Assembly: GCA_029891385.1 (NCBI GenBank)
Contig: CM057224.1
Span: 35,531,005-35,595,004, forward strand
DNA length: 64,000 nt
Direction: 5' to 3'
From: Erythroxylum novogranatense
Lineage: Eukaryota; Streptophyta; Magnoliopsida; Malpighiales; Erythroxylaceae
The position numbers and the translations under genes are program-made. This document shows, in pieces, positions 34,214 to 47,461 of this stretch (position 1 is its first letter; every line of letters begins with the position of its first letter). A model generated the notes under the pieces. The model made no database searches, had not been told where the DNA came from, and worked only from the letters and a program-made list of their open reading frames with translations.

Positions 34214-35049
34214 TATGGAAAGTCCCACAAAGTTGCCTCTCTAAGCTGCCAAGAGAGTGTTGAGATATATAAAAGGGACTTTCCATTTTGGGATTTTCTA
34301 CAGAAAGGGACAAGATGAGAAGCTGGTTGCTTATACATCTAGTGATTAAGCTGGAGATTTGGATGATTGAAAGAGTACTTCAGATTATATATTTCTGTTA
34401 AGCTAAGGTGCTGTCTCTTGGTCCTCAAAGAAACAATCAATAGTCACTTTATCTACACCTAAAGCTGAGTTTGTTGCTAGTCAAACCGTATGGATAAGAT
34501 GAATCTTGGATAACTTTAATCATGTGCAAGGTGGTGGGACAACAATTTTCTATGACAGTAGTTCAGCTATTGAACTCTCGAAGAATCCTGTTCTACATGG
34601 CCATAGCAAGCACACAGATGTCAGATTTCATTTTCTTCATGAGCTCACAATGGATGGAGTTGTCAGGCTAGTTCACTGTCATTCTCAAGAACAAGTTGCA
34701 AGCATAATGACCAAGCCATTAAAGCTTGATCTGTTTGTTAAGCTTCGTAATCTATTGGGAGTACGTGCTGATCCAAATGTAAACTGAATATCAGAATAAT
34801 CTGATATTCAGTTTAAGGGAGGATGTTGAAGTTTGTTAAGGTTTGAATCAGTCTTTAGGTCTATTAGCTGGTGATTCAAATAATCCTTATTTCCTAGGAA
34901 TTAGATATTTGCTTCCTAGTTAATCTCCACGTTATTAGGTTTGTTAAACATGGACTAGTTTTCTCTATTTTCTGTAAGGCTATATACGGCCACATCAGTA
35001 GTTCAATAAATTAGCTTTTTCACTCTTTCAACATTCTGAAAAGCTAACA
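34214..35049 (+). mobile_element. 3' end of a Ty1/copia element with LTR (left arm of second fold-back)
   Basis: Plus-strand RNase H frame 34,506-34,787 (IFYDSSSAIELSKNPVLHG, SKHTDVRFHFL, IMTKPLKLD), a polypurine tract (AAGGGAGGA, ~34,815), and an LTR 34,824-35,049 (TGTTGAAGTTTG..AGCTAACA, 226 bp). ATTCC follows, the complement of the GGAAT target duplication of the element at 38,477-50,699. It is the inverted copy of that element's end. Confidence 0.87.
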
Positions 35050-35529
35050 ATTCCAAACTGAAAACTCAACATGAAAACCAGTCAGCAAACAAGTTACCCA
35101 ACACGAACAATTACCACACCGAAAAAGTTAATGTATATGAAAAAAATTAAAAGATGCAGAAAAATTATACTCCTAAAAGCACAAACGTTTTATTTCTAGA
35201 ATGCTGATAGTTAGAAGAAAGAATATAATAAAAAGTGAGCATGAAATTGGCATCTATGGACCTAATAACTAAACCAAGAAAAAAGCTAGTTTCATATCCC
35301 AGTCAATCCGTCATCTAGTTTCATAGACAAAGAAGGAAATGGTAAAATATACTATTAGAGGAGAAAGTGCAATTAAATCTGGAGATGATGAATACGCAAA
35401 CAGATCTACGCGTATAAGCCGTTAATACACTCCCGAATAGCAATCGATTGGATCAAACACATGATCAGTAGAATCAAACTCAAATACATATTCGTATATA
35501 TGATGTACATAAGCTGAAAAAGAGAGAGA

Positions 35530-35720
35530 GAGATCACTAACCAACATCGGGAGGAGCTTGGGGATGTTTTAAAGCTGCTTGCTTCTTCTATTTCTTCTTG
35601 TTTTCGGGAAAAGAACGAGGGAGGGAGAGAGGGTGTTTTGAACAGAGATAACATTGAGTTGAGCAGGTGAGGTTTAAGGAAGTGCACCGTCATTCGTGGC
35701 ACGTGCAGAGGGAAGATGTC
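35530..35720 (-). pseudogene. BPA1 leader and first coding exon remnant (left arm)
   Basis: Inverted copy of the BPA1 leader. The two-codon first exon reads ATGTTG|GTTAGT at 35,547-35,542 rather than ATGTCG. The intron behind it runs into the copia LTR and no further BPA1 exon follows, so it is a 5'-end orphan. Confidence 0.65.
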
Positions 35721-36120
35721 TGATTTTTACGGTTAATAATTAATAATGAGATTTTGACCGGCTGCACGTACAAGAATTTAATTTTTGTACGTATAAACTT
35801 ATATTTTAGAATTTAGAATTTAAAATTTAAAATTTAAAATTTAAATTTTTATAAAAAATACAACATAAATAATATTTATATCCTTATAATTTATTTAAAG
35901 TCATATCTTTATAAGTTATTTTACACATAAACAGCTAATATTAAATAGCTAAATTTGCCAAACATTAAATAATAAATAACTAATAAAATCAACTGATCAA
36001 ATTTAATAGAATTACTTATCAGCTAATTCTATTAGCTATCAGTTAATACAATCGGTGATCAAAGTCTCTCTTTTAAATTGTCCTAAGGCTATTGATATGT
36101 TAATTTGAGCTTGGAGTCGG
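35721..36120. other. AT-rich intergenic part of the left fold-back arm
   Basis: Counterpart of 37,430-37,860; very AT-rich with short AATTTAAA-type repeats (35,805-35,850). Lies between divergent BPA1 and MAM33 leaders, so it may hold a bidirectional promoter copy. No gene. Confidence 0.45.
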
Positions 36121-36124
36121 GTCG

Positions 36125-36845
36125 ATTTGGGTCGATGGATCATGAAAATGGAAACAAAAACCCTCAAAACCTCTGTTCCTTCAGTTCGCTGCTGGCTGCC
36201 ACCACACGCGTCATCGAGAAACAACTGTTACAGTCGAAAAACTCAGAATCGCCGGTGGTCCTCCGCCAGTTATAAGCGAAGTGCTTCTCACCGGGCTTCC
36301 TTCCCAAAGCTCATTTGCACCTCTCAGGTGATTTCCCTTTTCCTTTTTTAGATTTTGGTGTGAAACAGAACTGCAAGACATTCCCTTTATTATTTCGTTT
36401 GTCTATAAACAAATTCACTCCTTATAATGCATGTGCATAATCTACTGCACATTAAACATTCTTAAAATTGTTCGTGCGTTTGTCTTTACAGTGTTTGAAA
36501 TTTGAAATGCAAATACTAACGATTGGGAGAAATGTAAAACAGATATCAAGATTGGGTAATTCCTATTTGTTTATGTTTTCCATGGAATGAAAAGGACGAG
36601 AAAATGGTTTCTAGTATAGATGACTATGCATTGAAATTGAAGAAGTTATGTAAATTTGAGACTTAAGTTTGATTGAAACTATATATTGGAAGTTGAAATC
36701 TTAACTTGAGTAACTATTGTACTATTTTAGTTGAATGCTAGCCATTTAAATTTATTTTCTTGTCATGTTTGGTTATTCTCCTCCATAATATTGAGACTAA
36801 CAAATTTCCCTTGTTTCTAGACCTATGTACGTTTTTGGATTAGTT
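36125..36845 (+). pseudogene. MAM33 leader exon and leader intron fragment (plus copy)
   Basis: 36,228-36,330 matches the MAM33 first exon at 21,390-21,490 and keeps the donor (CTCTCAG|GTGATT). The following ~515 bp match the leader intron up to TTTGGATTAG, then stop. Upstream, 36,125-36,228 holds sequence absent next to the full gene, presumably the original start of the leader. No MAM33 coding exon follows. Confidence 0.75.
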
Positions 36846-37410
36846 ACTCAAGTTAAGATTTCAACTTCCAATATATAGTTTCAACCAAACTTTAAGTCTC
36901 AAATTTACATAACTTCAATTTCAATGCATAGTCATCTATACTAGAAACCATTTTCTCGTCCTTTTCATTCCATGGAAAACATAAACAAATAGAAATTACC
37001 CAATCTTGATATCTGTTTTACATTTCTCTCAGCCGTTAGTATTTGCACTTCAAATTTCAAACACCGTAAAGACAAACGCACGAACAATTTTAAGAATGTT
37101 TAATTGGCAGTAGATTATGCACATGCATTAGAAGGAGTGAATTTGTTTATAGACAAACGAAATAAGAAAGGGAATGTCTTGCAGTTCTGTTTCACACCAA
37201 AATCCAAAAAAGGAAAAGGGAAATCACCTGAGAGGTGCAAATGAGCTTTGGGAAGGAAGCCCGGTGAGGAGTACTTCGCTTAGAGCAGGCGGAGGACCAC
37301 CGGCGATTCTCAATTTTTTGACTGTAACGGTTGTTTCTCGGTGACGCGTGTGGTGACAGCCCGCAGTGAATCGAAGGAACAGGGGTTTTGAGGGTTTTGC
37401 TTTCCTTTTC
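36846..37410 (-). pseudogene. MAM33 leader exon and leader intron fragment (minus copy)
   Basis: Inverted copy of 36,125-36,711. It begins within the leader intron (GTTACTCAAG-type end at 36,846) and reaches the leader exon at ~37,330-37,230. It sits divergently to the real BPA1 leader at 37,860-37,988, probably the ancestral head-to-head arrangement of the two genes. Confidence 0.75.
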
Positions 37411-37982
37411 ATGATCCATCGACCCGAACCGACCCGACTCTTAGCCCAAATTAACCTATCAATAGCCTAAGGATAATTGAAAAGAGATACTTTGATCAAC
37501 TCATTGTATTAGCTGATAGCTAATAGAATTAGTTGATAATTAATTCTATTAGATTTGATCAGCTAATTTTATTAGTTATTTATTATTTAATGTTTGACAA
37601 ATTTAGTTCTTTAATATTAGCTATTTATGTAAAATAACTTATGAAGATATAACTTTAAATAAATTATAAGGATATAAATATTATTTTGTTGTATTTTTTA
37701 TAAAATTTTAAATTCTAAATTCTAAATTCTAAAATATAAGTTTATACGTATAAAATTAAATTCTTGTACGCAAATTGACGGTCAAAATCTCATTATTAAT
37801 TATTAACCGTAAAAAATCGTACATCTTCCTCTCAAGACGTGCCACGAATGACGGTGCACTTCCTTAAACCTCACCTCAATGTTATCTCTGCTCAAAACAC
37901 CCTCTCTCCTCCCTCGTTCTTTTCCGGAAAACAAGAAGAAATAGAAGCAAGCAACTTTTAAAACATCCCCAAGCTCCTCCCG
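37411..37982 (+). promoter_or_regulatory. BPA1 promoter and leader, divergent to the MAM33 leader fragment
   Basis: AT-rich proximal region (37,500-37,800) then a leader with CT-rich tracts before ATG at 37,983. With the minus-strand MAM33 leader at 37,230-37,330 this is a ~0.5 kb divergent intergenic region that would fit a shared promoter. Function inferred from layout only. Confidence 0.4.
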
Positions 37983-40900
37983 ATGTCGGTTAGTGATCTC
38001 TCTCTCTCTTTTTCAGCTTATGTACATCATATATGCGAATTTGTATTTGAGTTTGATTCTACTGATCGTGTGTTTTATCCAATCGATTGCTATTCGGGAG
38101 TGTATTAACGGCTTATACGCGTAGATCTGTTTGCGTATTCATCATCTCCAGATTTAAGTGCACTTTCTCCTCTAATAGTATATTTTACCATTTCCTTCTT
38201 TGTCTATGAAACTAGACGACTGATTGACTGAGATATGAAACTAGCTTTTTTTTTGGTTTAGTTATTAGGTCCATGGATGCCAATTTCATGCTCACTTTTT
38301 ATTATATTCTTTCTTCTAACTATCAGCATTCTAGAAATAAAACGTTTGTGCCTTTAGGAGTATAATTTTTCAGCATCTTTTTTTTTCATATACATTAGCT
38401 TTTTCGGTGTGGTAATTGTCCGTGTTGGGTAACTTGTTTGCTGACTGGTTTTCATGTTGAGTTTTCAGTTTGGAATTTTTAGCTTTTCAGAATGTTGAAA
38501 GAGTGAAAAGCTAATTTATTGAACTACTGATGTGGCCATTTATTGCCTTACAGGAAATTAGAGAAAACTAGTCCATGTTTAACAAACCTAATAACGTGGA
38601 GATTAACTAGGAAGCAAATATCTAATTCCTAGCAATAGGGATTATTTGAATCACCACTAATAGACCTAAAGACCGATTCAAACCTTAACAAACTTCAACA
38701 TCCTCCTTAAACCGAATATCGATTATTCATTTACATTTGGATCAAGACGCATCTCTAATAGATTACGCTTAATAAATGATCAAGCTTTAATGGCTTGGTC
38801 ATTATGTTTGCAACTTGTTCTTGAGAATGACAAAGAACTAGCCCGATAACTCCATCCATTGTGAGCTCACGAAGAAAATGAAATATGACATCTATGTGCT
38901 TGCTACGGCCATGTAGAACAGGATTCTTCGAGAGTTCAATAGCTGAACTACTGTCACAGAAAATTGTTGTCCCACCACCTTGCACATGGTTAAAGTTATC
39001 CAAGATTCGTCTTATTCATACGGCTTGACAGGCATAAGAAGCAGTAGCAACAAACTCAGCTTCAGGTGTAGATAAAGTGACTATTGATTGTTTCTTTGAG
39101 GACCAAGAGACAGCACCTTAGCTTAACAGAAATATATAATCTGAAGTACTCTTTCAATCATCCAAATCTCCAGCTTAATCGCTAGATGTATAAGCAACCA
39201 GCTTCTCATCTCGTCCCTTTCTGTAGAAAATCCCAAAATGGAAAGTCCCTTTTATATATCTCAACACTCTCTTGGCAGCTTAGAGAGGCAACTTTGTGGG
39301 ACTTTCCATATATTTGCTTAAAAGGATAACGACAAACATGATATCAGGAAGTCGCAGTTAAATACATAAGGCTGCCAATCAGTTGCTTGTACCGAGTGTT
39401 GTCCACCTTGACTGCATTCTTATCCTTCATGAGTTTACAGCCTGGAACAATTGGATTATGGACTAGATTGCACCTATATCAAACCTTTTTAACACCTCCT
39501 GAACAAAAAAAATTTTGACAATAAAAATACCTTCTTGGCTTTGCAGAACTTCTATGCCAAGAAAACATCTCATCTATCCAAGATCTGCCGTATCAAACTC
39601 ACGCATCATAGAATTTTTAAATTCTACAAACATATACTTATCATTGCTTGTAAAGATAAGATCATCGATATAGAGGTATACAATCAAGATTTTACCTCCA
39701 TCTTTTGCTTTGACAAACAAGATATGCTCATAAGGACACCGCCTGGAACCTTCCTTAGTAAAATAAGACTCTATACAACTATACCAGGCTCATGGTGCCT
39801 GTTTTTGTTCGTATAAAACCTTCTTTAATTTGTAAACTTTATCTTCAGCACCCCTTTGTTGATAACCAGTGGTTGCTCAATGAAAACTTCTTCATTAAGT
39901 TCATTAGGTTCCCGGTTATGTTGGCCATTAGGTTCCCGGTTATGTTTTACGAATTCTCCGAGACACTCTTATGCGTGTGTCCATTAGGTTCCTGGTTATG
40001 TTGGTCACTTAGATTAACACTTAATCCAAGCAAGTCATGAGCGGTATCTAGCAACACATCATGACCCCCAATTGACCGGAAAGTAATTGGTTTGACGAAT
40101 AAACATGTATTCATCATGAACCATATCACGAACCTTTTCATAGACAATTACCGTGCAATTCGTCCTTTCACCATGCTATACCCCACTTGGTTATGAGTAT
40201 GGGCAAAGTGTCAACTCTTTACTAGACTGACTATGTCAAATCCAAGTGATATCAGTTCTCGTCCTGGGACTCATTACTTTATATGTCAATGAAGACATTC
40301 TTCATGACATATATGCTCCGGTCAGAGACTTCCAAGTAATGACCCTGACAAGAGGCCATGGGTATCATCTTCTGCTATCACAGAAGTGGTGAATTCTCTA
40401 TTGGCTACTCAATTACCTTCAAATACCTCAAGCTGTACCCAATCACCACCCTATGAGCGACCTCTGTAAGGCAACAAGGAATGGAGTCAAAGTACGTAAT
40501 CAAGATTCAAGATATCCTCGAGCACCTCAAGTCTAAGGATACTTGCACCATTCTATGATGAGATTATCACCGACATTAGAATAGGACATCCATGTGATGA
40601 TCTCATAGCAGGTCATCCAATGTACTTACTACCTCTAGTAAGCATCTACATCTCAACCCTAAATATCTCATATTTACAGCTTCTGATATCCACTGCTTGA
40701 ACAAATCAAGGAGCTTGAGATGTACTAGTCTCTCCGGATTACCGATGTCCAGTCTCAGTAATCCTATGACTAGGATAATTTAGATCTTGACATAATTGCA
40801 CATGATAGGAATCTCGGTAGTATGATCACATCACAATTTCCTTCATGCTATGTCATATATCATGGACTTCATTAATTTGCTTATAGATCAATATCCATTC

Positions 40901-43900
40901 ATAAATAATGAAAATGAGTTAATGAAATATGCCTTTCTTTATTTATTCATAAAGTATGTACACAACTTTGTACAAAATGCGCTAAAAGCGATTACCTTCG
41001 TGGCACTACTCTAACAATCTCCCACTGACCTAAAGCCAATCGCCTTGATATCTAATACCATAAGCGAGTACATGAGAATCAAAACTCTTTTGTGATAATG
41101 GCTTTGTCAACGGATCGCAATATTTTGCTCGGTGGGAATTCTCTCGATCTGGACATCACCTCGTCCCTATAATCTCCCCGATCGATGATATCTGCGAGTG
41201 CGTGTTTGGATCGTTGATGAGACCTTGGTTCTTTCGCTGCTTGAATAGCTCCATTGTTGTCACAATACAATGCATGGGCCCATCACAATAGGAACCACAC
41301 CAAGTTCAAGAATGAACTTCTTGATCCAAATCGCCTTTCTTCTTCAAGCGGCAATGTACTCTCCCTCGGTTGTTGAATCGGCAGCTTGTCTCTTGTTTGG
41401 AACTCTTCCAACTAATCGCCCGCCATTCAAGTGTGAATACGTAACTGATTAGGATTTGGAATCATCCTTATCGATTGAAAATCGCATCAGATACTCGCTC
41501 ACTTTGAGATCTCCATCTCCATATATAAAGAAAATATCCTTAGTCCTTCGCAAGTACTTGAGGATATTCTCGATACCACCCAAAGTGACCCTCACCAGAT
41601 CCGATTGGTATCTTCTCGTAACACTTAGAGCATATGATACATTGGGTCTCGTACATAGCATAGCGTACATGATAGATCCTACCGCAGATGCATACGGGAT
41701 CATATTCATGCGCATCCTCTCATCTTGTGTCTTAGGACACATAGATTTCAAGAGTGTTATCCCACGAGTCACGGGAAGGTACCCTCTCTTGGATTGCTTC
41801 ATGCTAAACCTTTTTAGCATCTTGTCTATGTACGTTGATTGTGAAAGACCAAGCAACCTTTTTGATATGTCTCTATAGATCCTTATCCCAAGGATATAAG
41901 TTGCTTCACCAAGGTCTTTCATGGCAAATTATTTGGACAACCAAATGTTCACTGATTGTAGCATAGAGACATCGTTTTCTAGCAATAATATGTCATCTAC
42001 ATACAGCACAAGGAATACGATTGCAGTCCCATTAACCTTCTTATACACACAGTGTTCATCCGAATTTTGTGAGAAACCAAACTCTTTTATTAACTCATCA
42101 AAACAGATATTCCAACTCCTGGATGCTTGTTTCAATCCATAGATGGATTTCTGAAGCTTGCATACCTTTTCGCCATCATAGGAGGTGAAGCCCTCAGGTT
42201 GTGTCATATACACATCCTCAGCTAGATTTCCATTTAGGAAAGTTGTCTTCACATCCATTTGTCATATCTCATAATCATAATGAGTAGCAATGGCTAGGAG
42301 TATTCTAATGGATTTAAGCATTGCTACTGGGTTGAAGGTCTCGTCGTAGTCAACTCCTTATCTTTGACGAAAACCTTTAGCCACAAGCCTTGCTTTATAG
42401 GTAATTACATTACCATCCATGTCGGTTTTCTTTTTGAAAACCCATTTGCACCATATGGGTTTGATTCCTTCAGGTGCCTCAACCAAAGTCCATACTTGGT
42501 TTTCATACATGGAATTCATTTCAGCCTGCATGGCATGAAACCATTTTTCAGACTCTGAACTCTTCAGAACCTCTTCATAGGTGGTAGGCTCATCATCTTC
42601 TATAAGCAATACGTCATTCTGTTCATTCACGAGAAATCTATATCTCTCGGGAACAGAGCGTATCCTACGTGACCTCGAACTTCGTGTGTTGTAGAAGGTT
42701 GAATGTTATTTCATCTGTATGAGTCACAGCTTGAGTTCAGACGATTGATCTGCGTCTGTTCGAGCATCCTGAACTTCTTCAAACTCAATTTTGCTCCCAC
42801 TGTCTTCTTGTAAAAGAAACTCTTTCTCTAAAAAGACAGCATGCTTCGAAACAAACACCTTTTGTTCATCAGCAAGGTATAATTGATATCCCATTGTTTC
42901 TTTAGGATATCCTACGAACAAACACTTGCCAGATTTTGTATCAAGTTTATTTGACTGTATCCGCTTCACATAAGCAGGACAACCCCAAACTTTCAAATGA
43001 GTAAGATAGGGTCTTTTGTTAGTCCACATCTCATATGGAGTAACATCAACTCTCTTCGATGGAACTCGCTTAGCAAGTAACAATTTGTCTCGATTGCATA
43101 CCCCCAAAAGGATTTCTTAACTTTGCAAAGCCCATCATTGATCGTACCATGTCTAACAAGGTTCGATTTCTCCTTTCTCGCCACACCATTATGTTTGTGG
43201 TGTGTAAGGAGGAGTCCATTGAGATAAAATCTCATTATCTACGAGATAATCCAAAACTCTTGGTCTAAGTATTCCCACTACGATCCGATCGTAATGTCTT
43301 GATACTTTTCCCAAGTTAGTTTTCTACTTCATTTCAATTGTTTGAACTTTTCAAATGCTTGATTTGTATCTCATCGAATACAGTACCCATGTCGAGAATA
43401 ATCATCGATAAAGGTAATGAAGTAAAGACAACCACTTCGCATGGATGGACATCGGACCACATACATCCGAATGTATTAGGTCTAATACTCCAGCCTCGCT
43501 CACCCTTTCCTTAAAGGGTAATTTAGTCATCTTGCCTAATAAACAAGATTCGCATGTGTCATATGATTCATAATCAAATGACCCTAAACTACCACTCTTA
43601 TGGAGCTTAGCTATGCGTCTCTCATTTATATGGCCAAGGTGACAATGCCATAAGTAAGTTGATTTTAAATTATCTCGTTTATGTCTTTTCGTGTCATTGA
43701 CATTCATAATTGGATGTGACATATCTAATATGTAAATTCTATTGCATAATGTACCAGTACCATAAAGCATTCCATTCAAACTAATAGAACAACCATTGTT
43801 ACTAAAAGTCACATGGAAACCAGCTCTATTTAAACAAGAAACAGACAATATGTTCTTTGTTAATACAGGTACAAAATAACATTCATCCAATTTAATACAA

Positions 43901-46900
43901 GCCCAGTGGGGAGTGACAACAAGTAAGTGCCTACGGCTAATGTAGCAACTCTTGCTCCATTTTCCACACGCAGGTCTAGTTCTCTCTTCATGAGCTGTCT
44001 ACTGTCCCTGAGGTCCTGCATATCATTACATATGTGTGAGCCAAAACCGGTATCTAATACCCATATGTTATGGTCAGAAAATGATAACCTCAATGACAAT
44101 CATACACGAAGAAGTCGAGGCATCCGATGCCTTCTTCGCTTCAATTCTTCCAGATAGACTTTATAGCCTGGCTTCCAAAGGGCGGTCTTGCCACAATGGA
44201 AGCAAGTTCCTTTGGTGCGCCTCTTTGGTTTTCTTCTTGTTGCACTTCCTTTTGGTTTCTTAGACCTTTTCTTCTTTAGATTCTTTTCTTTGAACCGTAA
44301 GAAGAGGATGCCACCATAAGCACTTGCTTGCTATCTTTCTTGATAGCTTGCTTTCATTGTCTTGAGCAGATTGATCAACTCGAGAATTGTCGTGGATATT
44401 TGGGTCATCCGATAGTTTAACACAAACCGTGAATAACTATCGACATCCAACTAGAATTAAGTCAACACTTAATTCATAATCCATAACAAAACCTAAGACG
44501 ACCAACCTCTCAATATACCCATTCATCTTCGCAGCATCTCGCACCGTAGATGAACCCGAGTCATCTTAGTAGTGAAGAGTAGCCTCGAGGTCTCGAACCT
44601 TTCGCATCGAGCTTGCTCATCAAATGACTCTCTAAGATGAAACACTATGGTATTAGCATCCATAGACTCATGCTGTTTCTGCAGCTCTGGTGACATCGAG
44701 GCAAGCATAATGCAGGTAGCCATGTCACTGTCTTTAAGATGCTTACGATATGCTTTCTGATCCTCATCAGAAGCATCAGCAGCAGGTGGATCAGGAAGTG
44801 GAACATCTAGGACATATCCCAGTTCCTCTGACCTGAGAACAATTCTCAGATTTCTTTGCCAATCTAGAAAGTTAGGTCCAGTTAATTTGTTGGAGTCCAT
44901 AAGCGAGCGCAAGTTCACACTGGAAGTCATCTTCAATAACCTATAGCGAAAAGAGAGAAAGAATGTTAGAATAGAACTACATGCATGATCATAAGGACTT
45001 GCATGACATGCATATGACTCCCACTAGTTTCAAAGAATCCATAACTCTTAGTACGAATCCAAGAAACATTATGACAAAATGTCCTAGTGGGTCGATATCC
45101 GACATTACTAAAATGACCTTGGGTTTACCCAACAAGCCACCTTATGTCAATCGGTAGGTATCGGTCATACCAATTGCATCATAGATATCCGACATTACTA
45201 AAATGACCTTGGGTTTACCCAACAAGCCACCTTAGATCTATCGGCAGGTATCGGTCATACCATTTGCTTCATAGATGCAACTATCTACTAGTGCTATCAA
45301 CTCGTTATGTATGCACACACATTGGGTTATCAACTCTTGATGCGCGTACATCTGATGTACACTACCCAATTTTGCCTCTGTCCACGTTGACCTTGAGTTT
45401 ACTCAACAAATCAACGCTTCTAGTTAAAATCGACCCATTAATCCGAAAATCTTATTTTCATGGTTCGAACATATCCGTATAGAGTGAGCTTGGGTTTACC
45501 CAACAACCCAACTCTATAAGAACTCTGGTTCTTCCCATATTAATGGAAGGCGTTAGTTTTCATATGATATGTGAGGGTTTTCAGGTCTCATCTTCTTCTC
45601 CTCCAAGCCGTAGGATTATAGTCACCATGACTATATGGAATGATTTAGGGTATTTCATCAATCACATTGAGTCTATACCTAAAATCATCCATCATCCCAC
45701 CTATGCATGTTGTAAGTCGACTTGTGTATGTGTGTAAGTCGACTTATGCATGTGTAAGTCGACTTATGCAGCTGTGCACGAACAAGTCGACTTGTACCAT
45801 TGTGCAAGTCGACTTATGAGTCTACAGTGCACGGACAAGTCGACTTGTATCTTTATTAGTCGACTTATCCATTTGGAATTGCTATCTAATCGGCTAATTT
45901 CTCAATCCGTGCAGTTCCAATTCACAATACCAAGTGTAATATCATTTATTATGATGTACCAATGAAACACTTTCATTGTTCCATGCTTACCATATATAGT
46001 CAAACTATACATGAAAAACTTGAAATTGATGAATACACTCTAATTCATTCATATCTCTAAATAATTTAAGAATATCAAACTATCACCCTAAGTATCTCTA
46101 GGTAGTCTAAATTTTATCAAGATTACTTCGGCACTGGTCACAAAATTTGTGACGACCAAAATAATCAAGATAACGAAATGCACTAACGAGACGCTAATGT
46201 GACACATTTGACATCCGAAAAATATTTGGAAACCCAATTTCAAGAAATTCAATTTGGAAAGCATACAACATCAATATAACACATTTTAATCACATTAAAA
46301 TGATCCAAGGCATTGAATTGAGAAATACACAATTTATCATTCCAAACAAAACAGCTCCAACAACTTTCTCAAAACTGCCAAGCTCTGTGTTTTGCTTGAA
46401 AAACTCATTGAAACAATTTCAATAAATTTTGAGAAAATTAAAGAGGTTACAACATGTTCCATGAATTTTTTCAGGATTTATTTCCAACAAAACTCATCCA
46501 ACCTCAGAACAAAGCTAATGTAGAATCTGTGTTCCTCAACACGCTTATTCCCAAGAACACACAATAAATTCTCAAATAAATAGTAAATCACCTTGAAAAC
46601 ATTTTTCCATTCTCATAGACATTCATAAACATCTTAGAGACATGTTGGTGAAAGCAAATCCGAAAAACAATTTATTCTCGAATTTATAAGCATGCCTATT
46701 CATTGAATGTGCACAAAGACAACAACTGAACATTGGGGAATAAATTAGCAAAACCATATCAAATCACATTGATAAATTCGAGCTTCCACAAACATATGCA
46801 ACAACATCTTGTGAACATATCTGGCCAAGAAAATTTCAAAACTATATTTCTATACTGAATTCAAATTCACACAATCAACATGCATCATCGTCACAAGCAA

Positions 46901-47411
46901 TAGGCAACTCCGACCTAGTCATGGTTTCTTCGTTATATCGACACAAGTGGCTCTGATACCACTGTAGGAAAATCCCGTGTGAGCATCACATGCCCACGGT
47001 GCAGAAAACAAAATTTTGTTCCGGACCTTCCCAAAGTCGGGATCCATGTGTCATACAACAAACTCAAACCATAACGGCCAAAGGAGACCGTCTCTAACGG
47101 TATCCACGCAGAGATCGGAGAACCTAACCGGGACAAACCCTTTGACCCGGGAATAGCTAGAACAAATTAAAGAGTGCTAGCTCTTACCTTTGTCCTTAGA
47201 GAGCTTGAATCAACGATGAAGAGAAGGAGAAGCTTGGAGAAGAAGATGAAGATCGATGATGTGATGAAGAAGAGAGAAAACTAATTTTCTCCCTTTCATC
47301 TTTTACCCAAAACCAACGATTATCCCATCTTCCTTTTACATATCCATATGTCTTTAACCTTTAAAGACACATTAAATGCAAAGTAGGTGAGTCATGCATC
47401 CACGTTAGCTA

Positions 47412-47461
<50 letters not shown>

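Larger units (their letters stand above)
34214..36711. repeat. Left arm of second inverted duplication (fold-back)
   Basis: Inverted match to 36,846-39,312: copia end, BPA1 first intron and leader, BPA1/MAM33 intergenic DNA, MAM33 leader exon and part of its leader intron. Substitutions are scattered across the arm, so it is not identical to its partner. The two arms are separated by ~134 bp. Confidence 0.87.
36846..39312. repeat. Right arm of second inverted duplication (fold-back)
   Basis: Inverted partner of 34,214-36,711. It ends at 39,312 inside copia RNase H/RT sequence, which itself continues beyond the arm; the left arm instead switches to PIG-X there. Confidence 0.87.
44941..46948. 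other. 5' untranslated/internal region of the nested copia
   Basis: Two kilobases between gag and the primer-binding site with no protein words. It contains a 90-bp tandem duplication (45,094-45,273) and the AAGTCGACTT repeat cluster (45,714-45,867). Such long leaders are common in some plant copia lineages. Confidence 0.5.

Noticed and set aside
36125..36330. Coding exon in the MAM33 leader (METKTLKT.. frame)
   Set aside because: The frame is shifted by an indel between the two copies at its start and does not continue through the known splice junction to the MAM33 ATG; treated as untranslated leader.
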